Notes: a model not told the origin generated them from the letters alone. 64,000 bases of DNA from Fistulifera solaris (GCA_030295235.1 AP026127.1:1471813-1535812); one strand, 5' to 3'; numbered from the stretch's first letter, positions 37,100 to 48,033 are shown. Numbers and translations are program-made.

Positions 37100-37642
37100 G
37101 ATCACAATACAAAATCACCAGAAGTATGACGGGAAATTACAAGTGATCGCCGGATGTCGGCAATCTTCACTGATACTAATGATGTCTCTTGAGCTTTCTT
37201 TAGCGATGCAATGAACCTCAACACATCGTGTTTTACAGATAAAGACCGCCTGACATGCTCCAAAATACGGAAATTTTTTTGGTTGTGGTGTCGTTTCTGT
37301 TCTCGTCCTTTGCGAATCCATGAAACGGCTTTTAACGCTACCTTGATAGGTGAACGGATAAATTGAGTACCGTAACCAAAAAATAGTGCACAAGTGAATA
37401 GATGTTTATAAGATTCACGATTTGTTAAACGGACACTTCTTATATACAGATTGTTAAATCTCCATCGCCAATTTCGCAAGGTTAGTTGCTCGCATCTCGC
37501 CTTCTCACTTTTTTCCGAAGCGGAGCAACAAGCAACGAACGCCAAGACACAAGACAAATTCCCCTTGGAGCGTTTGGCGACAGCACATCATAGAAAAGTT
37601 GAGATATACCGATTCAAGTCAGTCGCGACAAACAGCAGAACC
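37100..37642. promoter_or_regulatory. Divergent promoter region
   Basis: About 540 bases between the start of a leftward and a rightward gene, so both promoters must lie here. ORFs on both strands are chance overlaps. No clear TATA box or known element is visible. Confidence 0.4.
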
Positions 37643-38389
37643 ATGGTGATCATGAACAATCTATTTCGTTATCATTCACAAATCGCAGATGTGGCGACCT
37701 CTCCGCGACGCAATACTGCCAGTGTCAAGAGCGCACCTCAGCTGCAACAAAGTCGGGACTTTTTCGACAAAATGTCACGTTATACTCGAGCTAGTGATCG
37801 GAAGAATGTCTTGAAAACGCTGAACGAATGTGGCGTACTCAAGCTGGTAACACTGCCTTCCAAACCGGCATCGCCTTCCAGTGAATACGCATGGAATATG
37901 TTGGAAGAAGAAGTATGCCGAATGCGCTTTGACATCAACGGTGTTCCTCTCGGACCCGGCTGCTACTGTTCGAGCTTTTTCGAAATTCAAAAAATCCTAA
38001 AGACGGTGTGTGCCAAGCTAGCAGATCGAACAGACTCTTATTCGGCGGATGAACTATACCGTGAACTCATTGTGCGAATGGCAGAGTCAAATACTCAAGC
38101 TGACTCCCACCGCGCTCTAGATCCTCTCATGGGGAGTCCGCAACTTCAGCTGCAGGTGCCTCCCAGAGAATCTGCTGTTCACGAACCACACACTACAGTT
38201 TCCTTGTACGAGGCCAATGGTCACCTACATTTCGTGCTTGATACGTCTCATACTTTCGGTTTGTTTCGAAAACTAGACTTGGGAAGCGACAAGCCATGGA
38301 TCAAAATCACCGCAGCTTTTCATGAGAGATCCAATCTTTGTACCGGTTCAGCGGTCCGTAATGTTGCAATCCATTTGCCTCAGAAATAA
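37643..38389 (+). CDS. Unknown conserved-looking protein (248 residues)
   Basis: I start at the ATG at 37643 (MVIMNNLFRYHSQIADVATS); the frame is open for 190 bases upstream but only from a TTG and with weak protein character. The N-terminal 30-90 residues are polar. Residues about 55-145 look helical (DRKNVLKTLNECGVLKLV, SSFFEIQKILKTVCAKLAD). The C-terminal part looks like beta strands (TTVSLYEANGHLHFVLDTSH, KPWIKITAAFHE). No signal peptide or membrane segment. I do not recognise it. Confidence 0.6.
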   Translation: MVIMNNLFRYHSQIADVATSPRRNTASVKSAPQLQQSRDFFDKMSRYTRASDRKNVLKTLNECGVLKLVTLPSKPASPSSEYAWNMLEEEVCRMRFDINGVPLGPGCYCSSFFEIQKILKTVCAKLADRTDSYSADELYRELIVRMAESNTQADSHRALDPLMGSPQLQLQVPPRESAVHEPHTTVSLYEANGHLHFVLDTSHTFGLFRKLDLGSDKPWIKITAAFHERSNLCTGSAVRNVAIHLPQK

Positions 38390-38477
38390 GAAGCGAAGCG
38401 TAGTCTACTTGGAATAATGTAATAGTCTTATGTTTGTAACAAATGCAACGTGTCAAAATGCTCAAATAGTTTTAACA

Positions 38478-40619
38478 TTATGGCATATCGTCACGGTCAG
38501 GAACTTCGGATCCGCCGGCAATATCTTCCATGTGGATGGCGTGATACATTTCGCTACTCACATTTACGTACTGCGACATGTAGGCCAGCTGACCTTTAAT
38601 CGCGTCGTTCAATGTATCCACGCCAATCTTTTCAATTACTACAATGCAAGGCAAGTTATTGGTCGTACGAACGACGTTGCAGCGTAGTAGCCGATAGCGA
38701 CCACTCAACTTACGAACAATTCGCGTCAATTGCAGCCCTCGCAAAACCAACATTACAATACGTCCTTTGTCTTTCAGCACATACCAAGCTGTTCGGAGGA
38801 AAATCTCGTACAAGGATTGCAAGTCGTTTACATTCTTTGACCCTGTCATGACACCCCATGGCAAGTTAGACACAATAGAGTCCACAGATTCATCTTGTAA
38901 GTGTTTGCGTAACGCACGAGCATCCGTGCAATGGATTTCACAAGATCCTGGGGGACAATTTTCAGCCCGAGCGTTCTCTCGCGCTCCACGGGCGCTTTTA
39001 CCCGATACATCCATGCCAATACACTTGACTTGCTTCCCCGTCATCTCCATTGCTTCCAACAAAATAGTTCCGCCTCCACAAAATGGATCCACCACAAGAT
39101 GCCCGGGCTGAACATTGGCACAGCGCAACATGACGTACGCTAAATTGCATTTGATAGTGACACCATTTCGAAATCGAGTAAAGTGGCGGCGAGCCATTTC
39201 TTCCACATTCAGTTGTGTTCCTACCATGACAACGTTCCCCACGACATCGACACGAATCTGAACGTCATAGTCTTCCATCTGAGGATGACACGTGTCCTTG
39301 TAATATTCCGATAAAGCACCACCGATTTCAAATTCGACTTGCGGTGCTCGAAATGCATGAGGTCCACCAATTCGGTCGCATGTAACACGAAAACTGCGTT
39401 TGTTAGGACCCTGTAGATTTGGAATTCGAACGTCGCCTTTGACAAGCCGGTGCTTGTAGAACTGATACAATTGTTCACCATCGATGGTAGCAACGTCTTC
39501 CTGGATTTCATGCAAGTCAAAATGATCGTGGTATTGCATCAAATGATGTGCCGATCGCAGCTGCAGCAATTTAGAGACAATTGCGGTTGATGCCGACGAG
39601 TCCGATTCACACAAGTCAGATACTTCGTCGTTTCCAGGTCGCTCAGTGCGACAAATCGCAACGTAGCCCGCAGCATCCCATGGTCGAGGAATAGCCACCC
39701 AACGATCACGCAATTCACTTTCGGAAGATATACACTCCCAGATCTCCGAGACAGTATATTGTTCCGCCCCAATGTTAGTCCGCACGGTGTAGACCACACG
39801 ATTCAGAGAGGATTCCTCCTCGAATTGCGATGTAGTCGATAATGCATCCCCAAACACAACCAAGCAACCTCCGTTACCGTCCTGATCATCATCTGGCTGA
39901 TAAACACTAGGAAGATTCCCTACCGGCAGATCTGTCATGCGTTGCAACCACTTGTCACGGCGTTCATGCTCTTGTTCACCCAGGGTATCTTGACCGTATT
40001 GTTTACAGCGAAAGGTGAGATTGATGCGTCCTTCGGTAACGTTCGCTTGTCTGGGAATACTGTGCACGTACTGCTCTTGACAAATGGGTTCCATAATCAC
40101 TAAAGAACCGTGTTGCAATTCGAGTGTGTGCTTCTCGAGCCCCTGCTTCGCGCGAATGCCAAACGACCGTGTCGCACCCAAACTGATACTCGCAATCGGC
40201 GTCAAACGACCGATTTCTTCTCGATCGCAGTGCCAGCCGATTCGCTGCTGTCCGTCTTGATAGAAATTCAATAAACATACGTTGAAGTGGACATTTGCGT
40301 TATTCTTTTCTTTGTACCAAGTTTCTGCTTTATGTGAGATGGCTTTAATCGTCTCGGTAAAAGGTTTGCTTTGCTGTTGCTGCTGATGATGAGCTTGTGG
40401 ATTGTCGCGATACTTATATGCGTTGCTGTTCGTACTATCGCTTGCTAAATCATTCTCCGGCTCTTCGTAAAGAGCGACCCAGCGATTGATTTTCGCGGTT
40501 TTCTCCCACGGCGTGTCGTTCAGTAATTGCTGATAAAAAAGATCAGCTTCTTCGAAAGGCAAGAAATTCGCATCGTGATAGACACAAGGAGTTTCTAAAG
40601 GCACTTTGTATTCGTCCAT
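38478..40619 (-). CDS. AlkB-type dioxygenase fused to THUMP-class tRNA methyltransferase
   Basis: An intact 713-residue ORF with two enzymes. Residues about 1-205 are an AlkB-family 2-oxoglutarate/Fe(II) dioxygenase: the iron ligands are H130 and D132 in GWHCDREE and H186 in YVHSIPRQ; R198 and R204 in GRINLTFR bind 2-oxoglutarate. It is closest in style to ALKBH2/3. Residues about 240-480 are a THUMP-like region and the start of the Rossmann domain. The methyltransferase core has motif I VVDPFCGGGTILLEA (from residue 509), GMDVSGKSARGARENAR, and the catalytic NLPWG near 585 (N-[LP]-P-[FWY] type), as in THUMPD2/3 and Trm14, which make N2-methylguanosine. The pairing suggests a demethylase and methylase acting on the same RNA, or direct repair of the alkylated RNA. 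It overlaps no other gene; the stop is 88 bases from the facing gene. Confidence 0.88.
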   Translation of the reverse strand: MDEYKVPLETPCVYHDANFLPFEEADLFYQQLLNDTPWEKTAKINRWVALYEEPENDLASDSTNSNAYKYRDNPQAHHQQQQQSKPFTETIKAISHKAETWYKEKNNANVHFNVCLLNFYQDGQQRIGWHCDREEIGRLTPIASISLGATRSFGIRAKQGLEKHTLELQHGSLVIMEPICQEQYVHSIPRQANVTEGRINLTFRCKQYGQDTLGEQEHERRDKWLQRMTDLPVGNLPSVYQPDDDQDGNGGCLVVFGDALSTTSQFEEESSLNRVVYTVRTNIGAEQYTVSEIWECISSESELRDRWVAIPRPWDAAGYVAICRTERPGNDEVSDLCESDSSASTAIVSKLLQLRSAHHLMQYHDHFDLHEIQEDVATIDGEQLYQFYKHRLVKGDVRIPNLQGPNKRSFRVTCDRIGGPHAFRAPQVEFEIGGALSEYYKDTCHPQMEDYDVQIRVDVVGNVVMVGTQLNVEEMARRHFTRFRNGVTIKCNLAYVMLRCANVQPGHLVVDPFCGGGTILLEAMEMTGKQVKCIGMDVSGKSARGARENARAENCPPGSCEIHCTDARALRKHLQDESVDSIVSNLPWGVMTGSKNVNDLQSLYEIFLRTAWYVLKDKGRIVMLVLRGLQLTRIVRKLSGRYRLLRCNVVRTTNNLPCIVVIEKIGVDTLNDAIKGQLAYMSQYVNVSSEMYHAIHMEDIAGGSEVPDRDDMP

Positions 40620-40730
40620 CTCTTACGATAGTGTTTATTTTGTGCGAAAGGGGAGGAAGAAAGAAAGAGAAAGAAATGAATGGCGAAAATGACGAAAATA
40701 TAGTGAAACCGGAACGTCTTACAGACGGCT

Positions 40731-41540
40731 TTCCAGAATTTCTGCTCTGGAAGCGATGTCTTTCATCATTCATCATTCAGAAATTCTGGAAAGGTGATTG
40801 CGATCACACAGCAAGTCTGGCCGATCCTGAATTTCTGGAATCGATGTCTGCGACCATACAGATGCAACCACACAGATGCAACCATACAGATTTTCTGTGA
40901 TGTTCCAGAAATTCTGGAATTGGTCTTTGCGATCACACAAATTTTCTGTGGGTGTTCCAGAAATTCTGGAATTAGTGTTCGAGTCCAGATATTCTGGATC
41001 TTTGTTTGCGATTATACAGAAATTTTTGCGGCAGTTCCAGAAATTCTGGAATCGGTGATTGCGATCGCGCAGTTCGTGGTTGATCCCGAATTTTTTGAAA
41101 TCGGTATATGCGATCATACAGTCATTTTGTGGCAGTTCCAGAATCTCTGGAGACACTGAGGTCGCTCCAAAAATTCGGGAATAAGTGTTTGCGATCATAC
41201 ACTTTTCTGTGGTTGTTCCAGAAATTCTGGAATGAATCGGTGTTTGCGATCATACAGCTTTCGGTGGTTGTTACAGAAATTCTGGAATCCGTCTTTGCGA
41301 TAAAACACATTTTCTGTGCCGGTTCAAGAAATTCTTCCTGAAATTCTGGTGAAGGTTTTTTCATCATACAGAAATTCTGAGTATTTCCAGAAATTCTGGA
41401 AAAGGTGATTGTTTCAACTTACAAAATTCTGTGGACTTTCCAGAATTTCTGGAAACGTTAACTATATGATCATACAGAAATTCTGTGGATGTTCCAGAAT
41501 TTCTGGAGACAATGCAATTCCCCATACAGAAATGCTGTGT
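40731..41540. repeat. Array of ~15 palindromes, TTCCAGAAATTCTGGAA
   Basis: About 800 bases of degenerate tandem units of 50-70 bases. Each has the 17-base palindrome TTCCAGAAATTCTGGAA or a near copy (for example at 40903, 40955, 41035, 41216, 41271, 41385, 41438 and 41492). The spacer reads like TCGGTGTTTGCGATCATACA and is followed by a second, weaker palindrome, ACAGAAATTCTGT. Small ORFs through the array on both strands are by-products. It begins 110 bases upstream of the AlkB fusion gene's start and ends 150 bases from the next gene's stop. Confidence 0.9.
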
Positions 41541-41689
41541 ACTTTTTACATAATCTAGGAAACAAGTATAACCTCCCCAGGCATCAATAATTAGCTTTCT
41601 CTTCCCTGGTCTTAATAGTGGGTAGCGAGAGGTCAACCTAATATCACGGGATAGCGATGGTACTGAAAAGAATATTGAAATGGCATATA

Positions 41690-42577
41690 TCATTTAAACA
41701 AAAGATCGTTGAAACTACATTTTTCCTTGTAATCTTTAAACCAGGATCGGGCCACGTCAAGTTGATGTTGCGGATGTCTCCATTCTTCGGGTATATATCT
41801 AGAGCGCTGCAATGTCGCTGGGTTAAATTGAACGGCCCATTTGCGTTTGCGCTGAATGTGTTTTTGTAAATTGCGACACGGATCTTGTTGTCGTGAATAA
41901 TAATGATGGTTCGAAGAGAAAAACATTAGCGAATCATCCAGTTGTAAAACACCTCGTTGGAACGAAACCCGATCACGAAGATCAAGTAATGCCAAAGCAT
42001 CTGTCCAAAAACCAGTCTCATTCTGTGCATGCTTATACAGTGCGTTTGTCATGTCTTGCCATGCCTTTTGCGACCCTGACATGCAAGTGGGTGCAATGAC
42101 TTCATGTACGACCAATGTGTCGGATAGAGATTGTACTGGAATCGTTGCATTGGCCTTGTTGCTGAATTTGTAAGAAAACTGAAAGTAGGCATCAGCCGTC
42201 GGATTGTCTTGTTTCTTGTAGTGAGGCAAGGGAAATACATCCCAATGACAATAATGTCCTCCTCGTGTTGCCATCGCTATCCACTTCTGTAGCGATGGAA
42301 GCGAAACGTACTGTTGCAGCAGAATCGTCGCTTGAATGTGAGTTGTATTGAGAACGGCAGTCTCCCAGCCCACAGCTTGCCAAGACTGTTCCCAGTATTT
42401 CAGCAGTTCCTGACTGTATTCGTCATTTTCGCCGAAATAGGTGTGTATAGTTCTTTGCGCCTGCGCCTGTGCGTTTGCTGTTCTTGTATCTGCCGCCCAA
42501 GTTAACGCAATAATGAGACAACAGTAAATGCTTCGTGTCGTGGTGTGGCGGTCTCTCCTACACATCCTGTGTGGCAT
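41690..42577 (-). CDS. Secretory-pathway protein, possibly glycosyltransferase-like
   Basis: Starts at the ATG at 42577 (or 42565); the frame upstream lacks an ATG. The 295-residue product begins with basic residues and a hydrophobic stretch (SIYCCLIIALTWAAD) typical of a signal peptide or type II anchor. The body has sequons NTT, NAT and NET and several Cys. The segment IHTYFGENDEYSQELLKYWE and, later, WIAMATRGGHYCHWDVFPL resembles the GT-A region of GT32-like sugar transferases (R/W-x-x-A-x-x-x-GG-x-Y-x-D-x-D), with the DxD replaced by HWD. So it may be a Golgi transferase or an inactive relative. It reaches the stop at 41690 just past the palindrome array. Confidence 0.6.
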   Translation of the reverse strand: MPHRMCRRDRHTTTRSIYCCLIIALTWAADTRTANAQAQAQRTIHTYFGENDEYSQELLKYWEQSWQAVGWETAVLNTTHIQATILLQQYVSLPSLQKWIAMATRGGHYCHWDVFPLPHYKKQDNPTADAYFQFSYKFSNKANATIPVQSLSDTLVVHEVIAPTCMSGSQKAWQDMTNALYKHAQNETGFWTDALALLDLRDRVSFQRGVLQLDDSLMFFSSNHHYYSRQQDPCRNLQKHIQRKRKWAVQFNPATLQRSRYIPEEWRHPQHQLDVARSWFKDYKEKCSFNDLLFK

Positions 42578-43348
42578 GTAAATGAGGCAGCTTTCTAAAG
42601 CAAATAGATCCTTTGATGAGTCATTAAAAGAATGCACAATTCGCGTAAATAATCTATCGTAATGCCGCTGATATTGAAGATAGCTTTGTTACGTTCTTGC
42701 TTGTCGATGCAATGGAATGAGAAATGAGCGCTTCTTTCGTTTTGTGAAAACCGCATCAATTTTTACTATAGCGCAAAGAGATAGTTTACGGCAATAACGA
42801 CTCACTTGGATCTCAGTCCCGAAAATGAAAATGAAACTAAGACCACTACTTGGACCTTGTTTTAAACATTCATTTGCCGCTTTTTGGCTTGACATTAATG
42901 CTTACCATTAACCAGTCACGCATGGAAAATTCCAATCACTCTAGACTAGACTAGGTCTATGTAACCCTCTCTCCATCTGCAGTTGTTCTTATAGCACTGC
43001 GTGCGTAAAGAATACATTGCGTCTTGCCGCTCGCCGCTCGCCGCCACCATGTTTATAAATTTAGCGCTAAATAAATTTGAAAACATCCGTTCGAAACTGT
43101 GAAAACGCCCGTCACTCTCTTCGCGCTCGACTGATTTAGGAATTGCGCAGCAATACAGTGTAGATAGAAGCAAGCCGGCGCACCGCTCTTATGCCGGCGC
43201 AAAACTTCCCTCCTCTTTTTTTCCCTCGCGTGCTTGTGCCGTGTCATTTTCGTTTTTTCGTTTGCGCGCAACGACTCATTGTTTTCTCTTCTCTCTTTCG
43301 AGTAATTTATTCATTCATTCTCTTTGATAAAACGAAACAGGCACTATC
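42578..43348. promoter_or_regulatory. Divergent promoter region (RNR and secretory gene)
   Basis: About 770 bases between diverging genes. CT-rich sequence (TTTCTCTTCTCTCTTTCGAG at about 43280) lies within 60 bases of the RNR ATG. A GCCGCTCGCCGCTCGCCGCC run is at 43027-43046. No gene seen. Confidence 0.4.
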
Positions 43349-46011
43349 ATGTCCATGTATGTACTGAAACGCAACGGCAAACGTGAATCTGTTCACTTTG
43401 ATAAGATTACGAGCCGCGTCAGTAAGCTTTGTTACGGCTTGGATGCAAAGGTAAGTTGTCTACGACGAAAGGAAACCCATTTGTAGTGTTTCATCTTCTT
43501 AACGCACTCGCTTCGTCTCTCTTTGTACTATTCATAGCACGTCGATCCGGTCGTCATTTCGCAAAAGGTCATTCAAGGAGTTTATCCGGGCGTTACGACT
43601 TGTGAATTGGATGAGTAAGTGCAGCAAACAGAAACTATAGTAAATATTTGCTTCTTCCTTCCTTCACTCACTCACACAATCCTTCTTTTCCTTCATAACA
43701 GACTCGCTGCGCAAACGGCGGCCGCCATGGCGACGCAACATCCGGATTACTCGATCCTCGCCGCTCGCATTTCCGTATCCAATCTTCACAAGATGACGGT
43801 CGCACGTTTCTCGGAACTCTGTCAACTCTTTCATGATTACAAGCATCCGCAAACGGGAGAACCCGCTCCTCTCATCTCGCAAGAAGTCTACGATATCAGT
43901 CAAAAGTACGCGGGAGAACTGGACGGAGCTATCGTTCATGCGCGTGACTTTGAGTACGATTACTTTGGCTTCAAAACACTCGAAAAGAGTTACCTTCTCA
44001 AGATGCACGGACAGATTGCTGAACGTCCCCAGTTGCTATTGATGCGTGTTGCTGTTGGAATTCACGGAGATGACATCCCCAAAGTCATTGAGACCTACAA
44101 CGACCTTTCGAATCGGTACTTTACGCACGCTACGCCCACGCTCTTCAATGCCGGAACCAACATGCCGCAAATGTCGTCGTGCTTCTTGCTCACCATGAAG
44201 CAGGACTCTATTGAAGGTATCTACGATACGCTTAAGAACTGCGCCATCATCTCCAAGTATGCTGGAGGTATCGGTCTCGCCATTCACAACATTCGAGCCA
44301 GCAAATCCTACATTCGCGGAACCAACGGAACGTCGAACGGTATTGTGCCCATGCTTCGCGTTTTCAACAACACGGCGCGTTACGTGGATCAGGGTGGTGG
44401 CAAGCGCAAAGGCAGTATTGCCTGCTATTTGGAGCCGTGGCATGCCGATGTCTTTGAGTTCCTGGATTTGCGCAAAAATCACGGCAATGAAAGCGATCGT
44501 GCGCGTGATCTATTTTACGCGCTTTGGGTGCCCGATTTGTTCATGAAGCGAGTCAAGGAAAACTCCACTTGGAGTTTGTTCTGCCCCAATGAGGCGCCCG
44601 GACTTGCCGATTGCTACGGAGCCGAATTCGAGGCGTTGTACGAAAAGTATGAACAGGAAGGACGCGCTCGTCAGACTATAAAGGCACAGACGTTGTGGTT
44701 CGCCATTTTGGACTCGCAAGTGGAAACTGGAACGCCTTACATTCTCTACAAGGACGCCTGCAATGAAAAGTCGAACCAGAAAAACTTGGGCACCATTCGT
44801 TGCTCCAACTTGTGCACGGAAATCGTCGAGTACACCGCACCGGATGAAACCGCCGTCTGCAACTTGGCCAGTATTTCCTTGTCGAAGCTTGTCACGCCCA
44901 CCACCGATGCGGAAGAAGGTAGCTTTGACTTTGATCGTTTGAACGAAATCTCGCAAGTGGTGACCCGTAACTTGAACAAGATCATCGATCGCAATTATTA
45001 CCCAATTGAAGAGGCTCGCAAGTAAGTTCTTTTCTGCTGTGTCTTGTTCAATGAATGGACGTCGAAAAGTCACCTGACCGGCTGCGCTCTCTTTCCAACA
45101 GCTCCAATATGCGCCACCGTCCCATTGGTATCGGAGTACAGGGTCTGGCCGATGCTTTCCAAATGTTACGTCTTCCTTTTGACTCGCCCCAGGCTCGTCA
45201 GCTCAACAAGGACATTTTCGAAACCATTTACTACGGTGCTTGCTGCGCCAGTTGCGAATTGGCCGAGATCGATGGTCCGTACTCGACGTATGAGGGTTCT
45301 CCCGCTAGTCAGGGACAGTTGCAGTTTGATCTTTGGGGTGTTACTCCATCGGATCGATGGGATTGGGCGGCATTGAAAGAACGTATCGCTCAACATGGTC
45401 TCCGAAACTCGTTGTTGCTAGCTCCTATGCCCACGGCGTCTACCGCACAGATTCTTGGTAACAACGAGAGCACTGAACCGTTCACCAGCAACATGTACAA
45501 CCGTCGCGTTTTAGCCGGAGAGTTTACGGTCGTCAACAAACACTTGCTTCGAGAGTTAACTGCCCGTGGTTTGTGGAATGAAGATGTTCGCAACCGTATC
45601 ATTGCCGACAACGGATCTATTCAAAACGTCAAATCTATCCCCGAGTCCATTCGGGAAGTGTACAAGACAGTGTGGGAGATTCCTCAGCGTTCCATTTTGG
45701 ACATGGCGGCCGAACGCGCTCCTTACATTTGCCAGAGCCAGTCTTTGAATGTGCACTTGGCCGAACCCGACTCGAAGAAGTTGACCAGTATGCACTTTTA
45801 CGCATGGAAGAAAGGATTGAAGACCGGAATGTACTATTTGCGCACTCGTCCCAAGGCAGACGCTATCAAGTTCACGGTCGATCAAGAACTTATTAATGCG
45901 GACAAGCAAAAGAAAGCGCAGGCCGGTGCAAAACCAGTCAATGGATTCCAAGGGGCAGCAGGCTTGACCACCGTTAGCGACGAAGAGGAGTGCTTGAACT
46001 GCGGTGCCTAA
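43349..46011 (+). CDS. Ribonucleoside-diphosphate reductase large subunit (class Ia)
   Basis: Four exons: 43349-43450, 43538-43614, 43702-45021 and 45102-46011, with three short GTAAGT introns of 80-87 bases ending CATAG, ACAG and CAACAG. The joined protein is 802 residues, the family's usual size. It reduces NDPs to dNDPs. Exon 1-2 hold the ATP-cone ([17 protein letters not shown]). The catalytic set is visible: MSSCFLL (first Cys), NLCTEI (N-x-C-x-E), [10 protein letters not shown] (second Cys), the Tyr pair in [10 protein letters not shown] that relays the radical, and the C-terminal redox pair CLNC near the end. Splicing is confirmed by ELDE-LAAQ and [16 protein letters not shown]. The small subunit is not in this window. 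Confidence 0.96.
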
Positions 46012-46101
46012 ACGCCGCGATCCGATCTTAGCGAGGTGGCCTAGTCTAAAAGGATTTAATAGCAAAAGTAAAGTGTTGAAACCTAGTTCTATTACAGTTA
46101 C

Positions 46102-47628
46102 TTATTGGTCGACTTCAGCAGCTACTTTTCTGATAGATTCCCATTGAGGTGTCTCTTGAAGGTGCACGAGATCCTCTTTGTCGATGTATCCATTGCCGTT
46201 TCGATCCATGGAGTGAAAAATATCTTTGAGTTGATCGATTGACTCGCGATCCACTTTCTGAAGCATGACCAACATGAACATCATCCATTCTTCCCTGCTC
46301 ACCATACCATCTTCGTCTGCATCCATATTGCGTAGATCGCAACGCGTGAGAGCGCGCTGCAAATGTTTCGTTTCCGCTTCTCGTGTCCTCCTTTGAATAT
46401 AGATGCTGGCAATTCGTCCCAAGACTTCTCCAAAGACTGCTACCGAAAATGGAAAAAAGAAGACGCAATACAATTTGTCGATTTGTGATTGTGGAGTATA
46501 ATCGCCGTAGCCCGTCTGGCAATGAATAAGTGAATAAATGGAACGATTAGAAACACAAAGTATTGCATGACGTATACAAGTCTTCGTAAACGTACCGTGC
46601 TCGCCGACATGACGGCGAAATAAAGCGTCGATGTAAACGTCCATCCTTCTCGAACGCCCAATATCATGGCAAAGATAACGACAGCCAGTATTTCCAGGAA
46701 TTCCAGTCGAACGACATCGACACAATCCTGTAGCAATGATACATGATCGCTCAGAAAACTTTTTCGCCGGATGATTCTGGCCGCATGTGAATTTTGCTCC
46801 ACGTGAAACAAAAGTTTCAATAATTGATGCTGTCGACCCTTATTCAATCGCTGAATCGCTCGTTGCTGTCCCATGCTAATAGCATGCCCAAAAATACCGA
46901 TAAATATGCCCAATATGATGACCCCGTAGACCGAAAATGCAATGGTAAACAGCTGACCAACAACAGTAGATGGTTGTTGATCCCCGTACTAGATCCATCG
47001 ACCAAAAGTCGTAAGAGTGCAAAACTTTCTCCATAACGATGCTATGATTCTGCAACGTACGTACCCCAACTGTAGTAAAGGTCGCGACCGCAAAGTACAT
47101 AGAGTCAATGATCGTCCAGTGTTCAAAGACAAATGAAAAAGCGATCACAGCCATGAGCACATACAAAGCCGCATACACACCACACAATCGTAAGACAGCC
47201 AAATCGCTATCGACTTCAAAGTTCGACGTCAAAGATGGTCGGTCTTCTTCTTCGTCTCCTCCTCCTGTCTGATGAACAGGGTCCTCATAGACTCTATTGC
47301 GGGTCCACAAACCACCAAAAAGAACCGATTGAATATAGCTACGGTGATGATGGTGGTGGTGATTATCATCGTTTGAATAGGAAGAATCATCGTCAGGAGG
47401 CGGCGGCGGCGGCGGAAGAGCTTGGTCAGACGCTTGCTGCCTCATGCTTTCATAGACCGGAGAGAGACTTCCATTGGTCTTTTGTTGCGTATTGTTGTCG
47501 TTTAGTAAAGGACGTTGTTCGCCGTTTTTGTGTACTCGCTCTTCCTTGTCTCTCGAATACTTCGCATCATGATAATTTTGATTGTAAAGATTGTGATTGG
47601 TTCTCCATTTTCCTCCTAAGAATACCAT
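46102..47628 (-). CDS. Two-pore K+ channel with EF hands (TPK/KCO type)
   Basis: Three exons: 47628-47065, 46988-46596 and 46515-46102, separated by introns of 76 and 80 bases; the product is 456 residues. I start at the ATG at 47628 since a stop lies upstream in frame. The N-terminus is cytosolic and has a Pro run (PPPPPPPDDD). Four membrane helices follow in pairs: helix 1 YVLMAVIAFSFVF, pore 1 FTTVG|YGD, helix 2 FTIAFSVYGVIILGIFIGIFG; helix 3 LEFLEILAVVIFAMILG, pore 2 SAST|TGYGD, helix 4 CVFFFPFSVAVFGEVLG. Both selectivity filters are assembled only by splicing (the bar marks the splice). The C-terminus has two EF hands, DADEDGMVSREE and DRNGNGYIDKED. This is the plant vacuolar TPK architecture, K+-selective and Ca2+-gated. 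Membrane (vacuole or plastid) is inferred. Confidence 0.93.
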
Positions 47629-48033
47629 AACGAAGAGAGATGTTAGCAAATAGATGTAATGCACCCACGATTATTGTAGTGTTGCAAACAAGATGAGCAT
47701 GAACGTTTGTTGCATTCACAATTTTTTGTTTTCGTTATCGATTTCTTTTTGGTGGGAGATCGCAAAAATAGACGGAGTATCAGTTGATGTGTTGTCTCGT
47801 GGCGCTATCTGGTACTCGTCTTGGTGTCGCTTCGGTTTCGCTCCAGTAGATCTATCGTCCGTCGTCCGTCTGATCTCCTATCACCGCGATCCGCGATCCA
47901 CGACGATCACGCGATCATCGACGATGATTACAGGTACTGGTATTCGATTCTTTCATTCCGCTGCAGCTGTGCAGCGTCTCCTTTGTATTCATTCATTGTC
48001 TTGAATAACACCTTACGATCAACTTCATGCATC
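47629..48033. promoter_or_regulatory. Divergent promoter region
   Basis: About 400 bases between the K+ channel and the helicase gene. Contains a GATCGCGATC-like patch at 47885-47915 (GCGATCCGCGATCC, CACGCGATCATCGACG). ORF sequence extends through it in the helicase frame but without support. Confidence 0.4.

Noticed and set aside
40773-41367. Several 60-140-codon ORFs on both strands in the palindrome array
   Set aside because: They are the array translated (ILELPQN/FQNFWN repeats); open in many frames because the unit has few stop codons.
40731-41540. CRISPR array
   Set aside because: Units are degenerate, spacers are similar to one another, no cas gene is present and the DNA is eukaryotic nuclear.
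47821-48033. 71-residue N-terminal extension of the helicase
   Set aside because: It is Ser/Arg-rich with no family match, begins without an ATG-supported context and overlaps the divergent promoter region.
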